From: an uncultured Lachnospiraceae bacterium
GTDB taxonomy: Bacteria; Bacillota; Clostridia; Lachnospirales; Lachnospiraceae
Direction of reading: 5' to 3'
Length of the DNA stretch: 64,000 nucleotides
Assembly: GCA_902765725.1 (NCBI GenBank)
Contig: CACXAT010000007.1
Span: forward strand, 1-64,000
Shown here: piece after piece, positions 35,107 through 44,429 of the stretch
How the letters are laid out: each line of letters opens with the position of its first letter
How positions within the stretch are numbered: the stretch's first letter is position 1
The notes under the pieces: generated by a model
Seen by the model: only the letters and a program-made list of their open reading frames with translations
The model's database searches: none
Told to the model about the DNA's origin: nothing
Translations under genes and position numbers: made by a program

Positions 35107-36756
35107 TCAGAGTTTGAACAGTGTTCCGAGTATGCTTCTTCCAAGCTGCGCGCCCAGGTTTCCGCCCAGTGTCTGACCGAAGGAACCTCCGACGGTCTTT
35201 CCGATCGTCTTGCCGATCTGTCTTCCGACTGTCCCGGTAACGGACTTGGCGACACGCCCAGCCTCTGTCTTCTTCTTCTGGGCTTCCCTTGCGGCTTCTC
35301 TCTCCGCTGCTGCCTGCTGCCTTGCAGCCTCTCTCTCTGCTGCTGCCTGCTGCCTTGCAGCCTCTCTCTCCTCGGCCGCCTGCTGCTTAGCCGCTTCCCT
35401 GTCCGCGATCGCCTGGGCCTTGGCTGCCTCCAGCTCCTCCGCCTCTCTCTGAGCGGCCGCCCTGGCTTCCATGCCCATCCTCTGCAGGAATTCATAGGCA
35501 CTGTCACGGTCGACCGCGTTGGCGTAGCGGGCATACAGGAGACTTCCCCGGATCAGGGAATCACGCAGCGCATCGTCGCTGGCGCCGTTGTAGGACTGCG
35601 GCGGAAGGATGAAGCAGCGCTGCACCATCCCCGGCACGCCGTCCGCATCCAGGGTGGATATGACCGCTTCACCGGTCGCAAGATTCTGGATCGCCTCCGC
35701 CGTGTCAAATTCCGGATTGGCCCTGTAGGTATCCGCGGCCGCCTTAACCTGGCGCAGCTCATTGGGTGAGTATGCATGCAGCGCGTGCTGGATCTTGTTG
35801 CCCAGCTGGCTCATGATCCCGTCCGGGATATCACCCGGATTCTGGGTGACGAAGAAGATGCCGACGCCCTTGGACCGGATCAGCTTCACGGTCTGCTCGA
35901 TCCTGGACAGAAGGTCCCTGGACGCATGGTCAAAGAGCATGTGCGCTTCGTCAAAGAAGAATACCATCTTCGGCTTGGGGCAGTCCCCGACCTCCGGAAG
36001 CATCTCATAGAGCTCGGACAGCATCCACAGAAGGAAGGTGGAATACATATCCGGATTCAGGATCAGTCTGCGGCAGTCCAGAACCGAGATCATGCCCTGT
36101 CCGTTCTCCTGCTGCAGCATGTCTGTTATATTCAGCGCCGGCTCTCCGAAGAACAGATCCGCACCCTGGCTCTCCAGTGAGACGACAGCGCGGGTGATCG
36201 CCGCGATGGAGGACGGAGCGATGTTTCCGTACATCGGCGCGAACTCTTTGGAATTCTCATCCGCGTAATTCAGCATGGCCTTCAGATCCTTGGTATCGAT
36301 CAGAAGCATTCCGTTGTCATCGGCGATCTTGAATACGACACTCAGGATATCTGTCTGAAGCTCGTTGATGCCCAGAACTCTGGCCAGAAGCAGCGGTCCC
36401 ATCTCCGAGACGGTGGTGCGCAGGGGCATGCCCTTCTCCCCATAGACATCCCAGAAGGATACCGGATATTTCCGATATGCATATCCATCCGCCGCAAGGT
36501 TCATGGAATTGACACGCTCCGTGACGTGCGCCTCGTCAACGCCTTCCTGGGCCAGTGATCCGAGGTCACCCTTAATATCCGCAAGGAATACCGGAACACC
36601 CGCATCTGAGAAGGACTCCGCCAGCACCTTCAGACTGACCGTCTTACCTGTGCCGGTAGCGCCGGCGATCATTCCGTGGCGGTTTGCCATAGCCGGATCC
36701 AGAAAGATCTCACTGGTTCCATTCTTGCCGATCAGTATCTTTCCATCTTTTAACAT
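35107..36756 (-). CDS. HerA-like helicase / DUF853 ATPase
   Basis: A 549-residue ATPase of the DUF853 (YjgR) group. Walker A GATGTGKTVSLK (about 32-43), Walker B MVFFFDEAH and sensor FVTQNPGDIP are present. From about residue 440 a charged coiled-coil built of repeated AAxEREAARQQ units follows, ending in a Gly-rich tail (GGSFGQTLGGNLGAQLG). Cellular role is unclear; the HerA fold pumps DNA in other systems, but no NurA nuclease or defence gene is adjacent. ATG 36756 has AAGGAG 9 nt upstream. Confidence 0.88.
   Translation of the reverse strand: MLKDGKILIGKNGTSEIFLDPAMANRHGMIAGATGTGKTVSLKVLAESFSDAGVPVFLADIKGDLGSLAQEGVDEAHVTERVNSMNLAADGYAYRKYPVSFWDVYGEKGMPLRTTVSEMGPLLLARVLGINELQTDILSVVFKIADDNGMLLIDTKDLKAMLNYADENSKEFAPMYGNIAPSSIAAITRAVVSLESQGADLFFGEPALNITDMLQQENGQGMISVLDCRRLILNPDMYSTFLLWMLSELYEMLPEVGDCPKPKMVFFFDEAHMLFDHASRDLLSRIEQTVKLIRSKGVGIFFVTQNPGDIPDGIMSQLGNKIQHALHAYSPNELRQVKAAADTYRANPEFDTAEAIQNLATGEAVISTLDADGVPGMVQRCFILPPQSYNGASDDALRDSLIRGSLLYARYANAVDRDSAYEFLQRMGMEARAAAQREAEELEAAKAQAIADREAAKQQAAEEREAARQQAAAEREAARQQAAAEREAAREAQKKKTEAGRVAKSVTGTVGRQIGKTIGKTVGGSFGQTLGGNLGAQLGRSILGTLFKL
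35300..35372. repeat. Short in-frame tandem repeat inside the HerA-like gene
   Basis: Two nearly identical 33-nt units, followed by more diverged copies, encode the repeated 11-residue AAxEREAARQQ motif. A change in copy number would keep the frame. Confidence 0.65.
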
Positions 36757-36843
36757 AATGCTCTGCTCCTTCCTCATATACAATCTCGGGAATCCACCCC
36801 TTACACTGCTTTCAGTTTAACACAGCACAGTGAATTTTTGCAC

Positions 36844-36883
36844 AAAAAATGCTGTAATCCCGAAAAAGATTACAGCATTTTTT
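36844..36883. terminator. Bidirectional terminator downstream of the beta-galactosidase gene
   Basis: Arms 36844-36859 and 36868-36883 (A6-TGCTGTAATC and complement) are perfect over 16 nt with a loop of 8 and T6 on both strands. It ends the carbohydrate operon. Confidence 0.8.
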
Positions 36884-36912
36884 CATATATACACTATCTT
36901 ATCTGCACTGTC

Positions 36913-39900
36913 TTATATTCCCTTGAAGTCAACCGCGAAGACCAGTCTGCGGTCAGTGGGCAGCAGATATTCAGGATGCGGTCTCGCGCCCCAGCTGTCG
37001 TCTCCGGCGACACCCATCTGCTTTAGGGAGCACTTGATATAGGTATGGTGGACAGGCGGCAGCTCATATGCGTGGCGGGCATTCTCCAGCATGGCCGGGC
37101 TGTAGGGGATGGCTGAGAATTCCATCGTCCCGGGCTGTGATGACTGGGCATCGGCGCTGTCTGGAAATGCAGCCGCCCTCAGGAGTACTCCGTGTCCGTG
37201 ATCATCTGTAACCTTTGCCCAGCGCACTCCGGTACGGTTTCCGGTCTCCTGGGGAACGAGATAGCGCTCCACCATGTCTGCCGCGTCCCTGCTCCAGACG
37301 CCGAGCTTCACGCCTTCCCTGCGGTCACAGTAGTTCTCCTCGGGGCCGTTGCCGTAGTAGGTCACATGGCGGTAATCGGCATTGATCCCAAACAGCCATC
37401 CGAACTCGGGCATCGGCGGAAGATCCACCGCCGGGTCATAGTCCAGGATGCAGCGCACCGTGCCGTCTGCAAATACCCTGTAGGTGGTCAGGCAGCTGAG
37501 GCACTGCACGGCTCTGTCTGCGGGAGCAACGGAGCCTGATGATAAAGCGGTATTCGGGCAGATCACGGGCAGGTATTTCTTCCAGGTGATCTCCACATAG
37601 TCATCGGTCTTTCTGATCTTCGGATAGACCTCTTCTGCATCGTATCCGATCTCGAAGATCCCCACCTGCGGATCGCTGAATTCCTGGTATTCGCTGGCAA
37701 GCCTCCAGATTCCCAGGCGGGCCGCCATGCGGTTTCCGCTGTCATTGCTGACCGGAGCTCTCCAGAAGTTCGGCCTCGGGATCTCTTCGATCAGCTCTCT
37801 GCCGCCGTATCTGTAGGAGACAAGTCCGCCCTTCATGGAGGAGAACAGGACTTCAAAATGCCTTCCCCGGACGCCCAGGTTGACCGCGCCTTCCACGACC
37901 TCAAGCTCTGAGGTGCTCTGGCAGGGGGATCCGCACAGCTGCGGCCTTGTCTCAAGATCCGCCTGGCAGGACGCGGCCGGGATCACGCACTGTCCGAAGG
38001 CAGTCTCATATCCCTTCTCCGCCCACAGGGTATCCTCCTTCAGACGGAAGGACACTGTCACGCTCTTCTCGCCGGGAATGCTGTTCACTGCCTGAAGGAT
38101 GCATTCCGGAAGAGCAAACTGCTTCTCCTGAAGCGGCTCTACGGATACGTCCATGGAGGTCTGCGCCAGAAGTCTTCCCTCCTGCTCCGCAAGAACTCTG
38201 CAGTCATAGACATCCGTATTTACGAACAGGTTTTTATTCGTGACTCTGACGCTCTCTGCGGTCACTTCAGCCTTGATCGTGCGGTAATTGTACTTAATCT
38301 CCTGGATCTTCCCGTAGGGGCGTCTGAGCGCGTCTATGATCCCGTTTCCTGAGAAGTCATAGTCCGTCGGACGCTCATGGCAGTCTCCGCCGTAGGCAAG
38401 ATACTCTTCCCCGTACCGGTTCTTCCGGAGCACGGCCTGATCCACGAAGTCCCATATGAATCCGCCCTGATAGCGGGGATTCTTCTCAGACAGCTCGATA
38501 TACTTGTGCATGCCTCCGTTGGAGTTTCCCATGGAATGGGTGTACTCGCACAGGATGAAGGGCTTGTCCGGATGCTCCTCCAGGAACTTCTCCACCTCCG
38601 CCGCCGGCGTGTACATCTGGGACTCCATGTCAGAGCTCTGATTGTAGGTGCGGTCATGCATGACGCCTTCGTAATGGACCAGGCGGGTAGAGTCAAGTCT
38701 CCTGAACTCTTCGGACATCTGCCAGATGACGCGGCCGCCGTTACTCTCGTTTCCGCAGGACCAGATCAGGATGGAGGGATGATTCTTGTCTCTCTCAAAG
38801 CCGGAGCGCACGCGGTCCAGCATCATCTCCATGTACTCCTGCCTGTCGCCGGGGAGCCTGTTTTCGCTCCTGCAGTTCGGGAAGCACCAGCTCCCGTGGG
38901 TCTCCATATTATTCTCGGCGATCATGTACAGGCCGTAGATGTCGCAGAGCCGATAGATCATGGAATCGTTGGAATAATGGCTGGTACGGATCGCATTGAT
39001 ATTATTGCGCTTCATGATCACAACGTCCGTGATCACATCTTCCCTGCGGGGCGATCTGCCGGTCCTGCAGGAGAATTCATGGCGGTCAGTTCCGTTGAAG
39101 ACAATGCGTCTGCCGTTGAGCTGCATGAGACCGTCCTTCATCTCAAAGTGCCTGAAGCCTGCAAGCTCTGAGACAGCTTCGATCACAGATCCCTCCGCGT
39201 CCCGAAGGATGATCTGAAGCTCATACAGGTACGGCTCCTCTGCGCTCCACTTCCTGACAGAAGGGATCTTCGCTAAGATCGCACCGTCTCTGGCACTTAC
39301 CTCTCCGCAGGATACGGCTTCGGCTTCCTTCTGCACGCAGGAATCCTCCCCGCCGCACAGGCTGAGCACTCCTCTGGGGATCAGGCTCCAGGATAAAAGG
39401 GCTCCCTCCGTATCCCCCGAGACCTTCACCTTCGCGCTCAGAAGGCCCTCTGTCATGCTCTCATCCAGATCGGCGGTGATGCGAAGATCCTCGATATGGA
39501 CCTTCGGGACCGCGTACAGGACCACATCGCGGAAGATCCCGCTGAGCCGGTACATATCCTGATCTTCCAGCCAGGACCCGTTGACAAACTTGAAGTCCAG
39601 AACGGCGATCCTGTTCTCGCCCTCTTTTACATAAGGAGTCAGATCGAAATCGGAGGGCGTAAAGGAATCCTCACTGTATCCGACATACTCTCCGTTGACC
39701 CACAGCGCAAATCCGGCTTCCACACCCTTGAAGGAGATGCGCACTCCCATGCCCTTCCACTCTGACGGGAGGGTAAAATGGGTTATGTACTGGGCAGTGG
39801 GATTGAATCTCTTCGGCGCCTCGCCCAGGGCCAGGTTCTCTCTGCCGTCCCATGGATACTGAGAATTGACATAGGCCGGCTCGTCATATCCTTCCATCTG

Positions 39901-40179
39901 GATGTTGGAAGGAACGCTGATCTGTGCCCATCCGCTCTCATCATACTCCGGCTTCTCAAAGCCACAGATCGCTGACGAGGGATTCTCAGCATAGTGGAAG
40001 CTCCACATGCCATTGAGGCACCGCTCCAGACTGCTGCATCCGGCGGAGCGCACCAGGTCCATCCCGTGGGCAGTCATCTCCTCTATGTTTGCGTAGAGGA
40101 CTGTGTCAGAATGCGCAGGAAGCGTATTCACCTTAAAGATCTCAGGATCATCTATGATCCTGCAGTCAAAATCATTCAT
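36913..40179 (-). CDS. lacZ: Beta-galactosidase, glycoside hydrolase family 2
   Basis: A ~1088-residue LacZ-type enzyme. Order: sugar-binding domain (GFALWVNGEYVGYSEDSFTP), immunoglobulin-like domains, TIM barrel (NAIRTSHYSND) and the C-terminal bgal small-chain domain. Acid/base Glu is in WSCGNESNGG and the nucleophile Glu in FILCEYTHSMGN. No signal peptide, so it acts on imported sugar. It is the last gene of the carbohydrate operon. Start is uncertain: ATG 40179 has AAGGA 11 nt upstream; ATG 40191 lies 3 nt after the preceding stop. Galactosidase is the best call, though related GH2 members act on other beta-linked sugars. Confidence 0.92.
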   Translation of the reverse strand: MNDFDCRIIDDPEIFKVNTLPAHSDTVLYANIEEMTAHGMDLVRSAGCSSLERCLNGMWSFHYAENPSSAICGFEKPEYDESGWAQISVPSNIQMEGYDEPAYVNSQYPWDGRENLALGEAPKRFNPTAQYITHFTLPSEWKGMGVRISFKGVEAGFALWVNGEYVGYSEDSFTPSDFDLTPYVKEGENRIAVLDFKFVNGSWLEDQDMYRLSGIFRDVVLYAVPKVHIEDLRITADLDESMTEGLLSAKVKVSGDTEGALLSWSLIPRGVLSLCGGEDSCVQKEAEAVSCGEVSARDGAILAKIPSVRKWSAEEPYLYELQIILRDAEGSVIEAVSELAGFRHFEMKDGLMQLNGRRIVFNGTDRHEFSCRTGRSPRREDVITDVVIMKRNNINAIRTSHYSNDSMIYRLCDIYGLYMIAENNMETHGSWCFPNCRSENRLPGDRQEYMEMMLDRVRSGFERDKNHPSILIWSCGNESNGGRVIWQMSEEFRRLDSTRLVHYEGVMHDRTYNQSSDMESQMYTPAAEVEKFLEEHPDKPFILCEYTHSMGNSNGGMHKYIELSEKNPRYQGGFIWDFVDQAVLRKNRYGEEYLAYGGDCHERPTDYDFSGNGIIDALRRPYGKIQEIKYNYRTIKAEVTAESVRVTNKNLFVNTDVYDCRVLAEQEGRLLAQTSMDVSVEPLQEKQFALPECILQAVNSIPGEKSVTVSFRLKEDTLWAEKGYETAFGQCVIPAASCQADLETRPQLCGSPCQSTSELEVVEGAVNLGVRGRHFEVLFSSMKGGLVSYRYGGRELIEEIPRPNFWRAPVSNDSGNRMAARLGIWRLASEYQEFSDPQVGIFEIGYDAEEVYPKIRKTDDYVEITWKKYLPVICPNTALSSGSVAPADRAVQCLSCLTTYRVFADGTVRCILDYDPAVDLPPMPEFGWLFGINADYRHVTYYGNGPEENYCDRREGVKLGVWSRDAADMVERYLVPQETGNRTGVRWAKVTDDHGHGVLLRAAAFPDSADAQSSQPGTMEFSAIPYSPAMLENARHAYELPPVHHTYIKCSLKQMGVAGDDSWGARPHPEYLLPTDRRLVFAVDFKGI

Positions 40180-40193
40180 CTCTGTATCCATCC

Positions 40194-40406
40194 TTACTCA
40201 AATGAAGTGAACCGTTTCATCATGGCGCCATACCGGAATCTCGCCATCTCATTTTTAGCCAGAACATCCTCTTCTGTTCCGTGATACTGGCAGCGGATGC
40301 AGTAGTACTCTCCCTTGTCGGCATCATAGAACATATCGATATCAAGGTCCCTCATGAAACAGGAAGGACACCTGTAATTCAATTTTCCTTTGCCAGCCTG
40401 AGCCAT
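40194..40406 (-). CDS. Small zinc-ribbon protein
   Basis: A 70-residue cytoplasmic protein with two Cys pairs, YRCPSCFMRD and YYCIRCQYHG, 16 residues apart, the pattern of a zinc ribbon. Only short helices follow. ATG 40406 has GGAGG 7 nt upstream; the gene overlaps the end of the preceding large gene by 28 nt and ends 12 nt before lacZ, so all three are co-translated. Function unknown; nucleic-acid or protein contact is typical of such ribbons. Confidence 0.8.
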   Translation of the reverse strand: MAQAGKGKLNYRCPSCFMRDLDIDMFYDADKGEYYCIRCQYHGTEEDVLAKNEMARFRYGAMMKRFTSFE

Positions 40407-42283
40407 GTCGTTACCTCCTCTCCGTCTGCGAGCTCTGTTCTGTATCCCAGGGTGAACATCGGTGAAAATGCGTACCCCTCTTCGATATAACCTTCCGCTT
40501 CCTTCCTGCTGCACTCCATACAGACCCGGGTCTGGATCTGCGGGACACTGGCCCACACACAGGAGGCTCCCTCAAGAGCATCCTTTCTGTCCTTGTACTG
40601 GTAGTTCAGGAAGCGCTGGACAAAGCTGCCGTCTGGCCGCTTCTCACCGTTGATCCCCAGCGTCACGCCGGTCATATCCTGCGTGTACTCGGTCGTTCCG
40701 TAACACGCGGTCATGTACTCATTCAGTCCCACCTTCGCGTCCGGGTCACTGAAGTCATAGACTCTGCGGGTCATCGCGATCGAAGAATCCCCCTCCTTGA
40801 AGGAGACGGTGGTCTGCACCTTGAAGGAGAGGCCGGAAAACTCGATCTGAACCGGATCGATGACCAGCCTGTGCACCTTCATTTTCCTGGTCCCCTCACC
40901 GCAGCACAGAAGATCCTCTGTATCGAGTTCCTCCTCCTGCAAGGTGGCGTGGGTCCTGCACTGGCACAGATTCGCTTCCTGCCCATCATGGGAGAAGACC
41001 GCGCTGCGCACCGTCCCGGCGCCTGCATAGTGGGTGAAATAACCCGCCCTGTACTTCTCCTGGATCAGGAAGGGATAGGAGGCATCGACCGGATTGCCCG
41101 TCCCGACGCCCACCGGGATCCTCTGCTTCGCCGCATAGTTGCGAAGATCCACCAGCGCTCCGCCCTGGTCCATGTTGATGCAGGCTCTCATATTCGCGTC
41201 GCAGTACCAGAACAGCTGCTTGTCAGAACCGTAGAGGATATCTCTCCAGGGTGCGCATTCCGGCTCGTTGTAGCTCTTCTTCGCCCGGAAGTACCCTGCA
41301 AACTCCTCCATGGTCATATCCGTCAGAAGGCCCTGCTTCTTCAGGTCGCCGTAATACTTCATGCCGTCCTCATAGGACTTTTTCAGAAGCTCGTAGGGAG
41401 CCTCCCAGCGTCCCATCTTGTTCAGCCAGCCCGGGCCGACAAACATCATGTTGTAGGCATATCCGTTATTGTACTTCGCAAGGCTGCGGTACTGGTCCAC
41501 CAGATTGTAATAATACGGGAACTCCCAGGTCTTGGTGTCATAGATCATACCGCGCAGGACATTCTGGGGATGCGTCCCGAAGTTGGAGCCGTTTCCGTCA
41601 TAGCAGGCCAGAAGATCCCTGGACAGATGCGGGATCGCGACGATCCCGGAGTCCTCCCCGGGGCAGGATGCCGGCGCGTGGGTATTCTGCTTTGAAGGGA
41701 TCCAGGGAGCCCAGGGGCCGCCGTCCATAAAGGTGTACCAGGAATTGTTGCAGGTGTGGTACGCCTTCGGTCCCTCTTCCCAGCAGGTCGCCACGGCGCA
41801 CTGCACGGAAGGATAGGCTGCCTTGATGTAGTTGATCAGATCCGCGTCAAGGTAGTAGCTGCTGGTAGACTTCGGCCAGAAGCCGAACTTCTCATGGAAC
41901 ATGCCGAAGACATCATCCACGATCGCCTTCTTGTCTTCCATGGAAAACATCCAGATGCAGAACTCCCTGGTATGATACTTCTCCCGAAACTGCGGGCAGG
42001 GAAGTCCCAGAAGAGACAGGCCGATCTCATCGCCGTACTTCTCATGATGCTCCTTGGCAAGAGCCACGGCCTCGTCTGAGAACATGGACGCATAGGTCAT
42101 CTGTATCGTTGTTTTCAGACCGTTCTTATGCGCAGTCTCCTGCTGAAAACGAAAGATATCCAGCGACTCATCCCTCAGGTCAGACCTTCCGATGTTTTCT
42201 TTTTTACCGCTGCCCGTCACCTTCTCTGCGTACTCAGGCGCAAGCTCGGGCCGGTGGATGATGTTGACTATGAACTCACTCAT
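40379..42283 (-). CDS. Large cytoplasmic protein of unknown function, probable carbohydrate-active enzyme
   Basis: A 634-residue protein without a signal peptide that I do not firmly recognise. The N-terminal ~330 residues look like a TIM- or deacetylase-like barrel: MSEFIVNIIHRPELAPEYAE, GDEIGLSLLGLP, FGFWPKSTSSYYLDADLINY and AVATCWEEGPKAYHTC contain conserved-looking Asp, Glu, His and Trp. The C-terminal ~250 residues resemble a beta-rich domain (VHRLVIDPVQIEFSG; VGLNEYMTACYG). It may belong to the DUF3863/DUF3864 group, which I cannot verify. ATG 42283 follows GAGAGG by 10 nt. It sits between ABC permeases and lacZ, so a sugar-processing role is likely. Confidence 0.75.
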   Translation of the reverse strand: MSEFIVNIIHRPELAPEYAEKVTGSGKKENIGRSDLRDESLDIFRFQQETAHKNGLKTTIQMTYASMFSDEAVALAKEHHEKYGDEIGLSLLGLPCPQFREKYHTREFCIWMFSMEDKKAIVDDVFGMFHEKFGFWPKSTSSYYLDADLINYIKAAYPSVQCAVATCWEEGPKAYHTCNNSWYTFMDGGPWAPWIPSKQNTHAPASCPGEDSGIVAIPHLSRDLLACYDGNGSNFGTHPQNVLRGMIYDTKTWEFPYYYNLVDQYRSLAKYNNGYAYNMMFVGPGWLNKMGRWEAPYELLKKSYEDGMKYYGDLKKQGLLTDMTMEEFAGYFRAKKSYNEPECAPWRDILYGSDKQLFWYCDANMRACINMDQGGALVDLRNYAAKQRIPVGVGTGNPVDASYPFLIQEKYRAGYFTHYAGAGTVRSAVFSHDGQEANLCQCRTHATLQEEELDTEDLLCCGEGTRKMKVHRLVIDPVQIEFSGLSFKVQTTVSFKEGDSSIAMTRRVYDFSDPDAKVGLNEYMTACYGTTEYTQDMTGVTLGINGEKRPDGSFVQRFLNYQYKDRKDALEGASCVWASVPQIQTRVCMECSRKEAEGYIEEGYAFSPMFTLGYRTELADGEEVTTWLRLAKEN

Positions 42284-42598
42284 TTTCCTGCATCCTCTCT
42301 TCTCTTCCAACTTATGAATAAACCACGCATACCAGGCATCTGGTTGCGTGAGCCCTGCGGAAAGGACAGAATCCCTAAGCCGGGCGTGTAAGAACGCCGG
42401 CATTTGGGACGCGTACTCTGCGTCCCTATGTGCCGCTGCGTTCTGATTCGAGCGGGAGCGCCCCGGCGTGGGATCTGTCCGTACGCAGGACGCAATTGAT
42501 AATATCCCTATGTTGTAAATATGCCATCCCGGAATCCGGGATGGCACTGATAATCACACGTAAAACACGCAAAACCAACCTTAATCCGCAGGCGCTGT
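42284..42598. other. Operon-internal non-coding region with two RNA stem-loops
   Basis: The 315-nt gap between the second permease and the unknown enzyme has no gene. A long three-part stem spans 42391-42444: AGAACGC/GCGTTCT, CGGCA/TGCCG, GGGACGC/GCGTCCC. A near-perfect palindrome lies at 42522-42546 (TGCCATCCCGGA and complement). Neither is followed by a good U-tract in the leftward transcript. Confidence 0.6.
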
Positions 42599-43435
42599 TT
42601 ATTTTACAGAACCTGTGATACCTTCCGCAAACTGCTTCTGCAGTACGAAGAAGACTACCATGGTCGGAACCGAACAGAACAGGACGCCCATCATGAGCAT
42701 GCCATAATCGATGGTATAGCCGGAAGCCAGATTCGCGATCAGCATCGGCATGGTCTGTGCGCGGTTGTCGGTCATGACGACCTTCGGCCACAGGTAAGCG
42801 TTCCATGCGTTCATAAAGGTGATGACGGCTGCTGCCGCGTAGGTGGAACGCATGATCGGCATATACTGCTTGAAGAAGATGCCGACCTCCGTCTGTCCGT
42901 CGATCCGGGCAGCCTCCATGATCGCCGGCGGGAAGTTCCTGGAGTTGTTACGGAACATCATGATCATGAACGGCGTGGAGACCTGCGGGAGGATGAAGCC
43001 CCATACAGAGTTCAGCAGTCCCATCCTGGAGATCAGGACAAACAGCGGAATCATGGTCGCGACGCCCGGGATCATCATGGCGAGCAGAAGGAACGCAAAC
43101 AGTCTGTCCTTCGCCTTATCGGCATAGAGCTCGAATCCGAATCCTGCCAGCGAGCAGATGAACAGACACAGCAGCGTCTGGGCGATCGCGTACAGGAAGG
43201 AGTTCCCCATGGACTTCCACAGGGGCTGGGCCGCAAGGAGGTTCCTGAAGTTCTCCACCGCAGCGGTACCAAACCAGATCTTGCCTCGTGCCACCTCTAC
43301 CGTCGTGTTGGTGGCTGCCGTGATCATCCAGTAAAGCGGGAACACGGAGAAGAAGCTCCAGATGATCAGAAAAACATAGCTCGGGATCAGTCTTCTCTGA
43401 ATAGAAGATTTATTTCTCTTTGGCTTCTCAGTCAC
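42599..43435 (-). CDS. Carbohydrate ABC transporter permease (MalG-like)
   Basis: A 278-residue permease with six predicted membrane helices and the EAA loop EAARIDGQTEVGIFFKQYMP, which contacts the shared ATPase. It probably starts at GTG 43435, overlapping the previous permease stop by 8 nt, with AGTAGG upstream; a GTG at 43444 is less likely. No ATP-binding gene is present in this locus, so a genome-wide MsmK-type ATPase is assumed. Confidence 0.92.
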   Translation of the reverse strand: MTEKPKRNKSSIQRRLIPSYVFLIIWSFFSVFPLYWMITAATNTTVEVARGKIWFGTAAVENFRNLLAAQPLWKSMGNSFLYAIAQTLLCLFICSLAGFGFELYADKAKDRLFAFLLLAMMIPGVATMIPLFVLISRMGLLNSVWGFILPQVSTPFMIMMFRNNSRNFPPAIMEAARIDGQTEVGIFFKQYMPIMRSTYAAAAVITFMNAWNAYLWPKVVMTDNRAQTMPMLIANLASGYTIDYGMLMMGVLFCSVPTMVVFFVLQKQFAEGITGSVK

Positions 43436-44324
43436 GTGTATCACCTACTTTCATATTGATTGCGGCAAGGACACCGACCATGATGAAGACTACGAAGGAC
43501 ATTGCGGACGCATATCCGAACTTGCCTACGCCCTGTCCGAAGGACATGTTATAGATGTAATGGGACATGGTGATCGTCGCATTGGCCGGACCGCCGTTGG
43601 TAAGGTTGACAGATTCATCAAACAGCTGCAGGGTTCCGTTGATGGACATGATAAATGTCATAACGATAACCGGCTTGAGCAGCGGAACCGTGATCCGCCA
43701 GAAGGTCTTCCACGCGGACGCTCCGTCGATCTTGGCAGCCTCATAGACCTGATAGTCGATGTTCTGCAGGCCTGCCAGATAGAAGACCATGTTGTACCCG
43801 GTCCATCTCCAGATCAGAGCAAAGATAATAACAAATTTGGCGGTACCCGCAGTACCCAGCCAGTTGATGTTTTCGGATATGATATGCAGCGACCTGAGCA
43901 CCGAGTTGATCAGTCCCTGTGTCGCAAACAGTGACTTGAAGATCAGTGCGTAGGAAACCAGTGATGTCGCGCAGGGCAGGAATACCATGGTCCTGAATAT
44001 TCCCTTGAACTTGAGGTCCTTGTTGTTCAGGATCTGAGCAAGCAGCATCGCGAGGATGAGCATGATCGGAACCTGGATGATCAGGTACAGGAAGGTGTTC
44101 TTCATCGCCGTGATGAAGATCTTATCCTGCAGGATACGCGTATAGTTGTTGTACCAGGGATCCGCCATCTGCATGTTCAGGATCGGACCCTTTTTGAATG
44201 AGGTGATCAGCGCCTGAACCATCGGGTAGAAGCTCATGACGATGATCATTACGGTTGCGGGGATAAGGAATGCCCATCCCCAGCGTCTCTGCTTCGCTTT
44301 GACGCTGTTTCGACTTGTCTTCAC
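43428..44324 (-). CDS. Carbohydrate ABC transporter permease (MalF-like)
   Basis: A 298-residue permease with six membrane helices and EAA loop EAAKIDGASAWKTFWRITVP. Start is GTG 44324 (KTSRNSVKAKQRR follows), supported by GGAGGGAG 7 nt upstream. It works with the adjacent permease and binding protein to import an oligosaccharide. Confidence 0.92.
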   Translation of the reverse strand: MKTSRNSVKAKQRRWGWAFLIPATVMIIVMSFYPMVQALITSFKKGPILNMQMADPWYNNYTRILQDKIFITAMKNTFLYLIIQVPIMLILAMLLAQILNNKDLKFKGIFRTMVFLPCATSLVSYALIFKSLFATQGLINSVLRSLHIISENINWLGTAGTAKFVIIFALIWRWTGYNMVFYLAGLQNIDYQVYEAAKIDGASAWKTFWRITVPLLKPVIVMTFIMSINGTLQLFDESVNLTNGGPANATITMSHYIYNMSFGQGVGKFGYASAMSFVVFIMVGVLAAINMKVGDTRD

Positions 44325-44429
44325 GGATTCTCTCCCTCCAAAACTCATACAGCGGGGATACGACATTCGCACCCCCGCCGCATAGTCAGCTATATTGAAT
44401 GTAAGCCGAGTCCGACTGTGAGATGCTTA

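Noticed and set aside
34992..35534. Upstream extension of the lipid-kinase frame into the HerA-like gene
   Set aside because: The added Arg-rich sequence is the HerA-like coiled-coil region in another frame; a good ribosome site supports the start at 34991.
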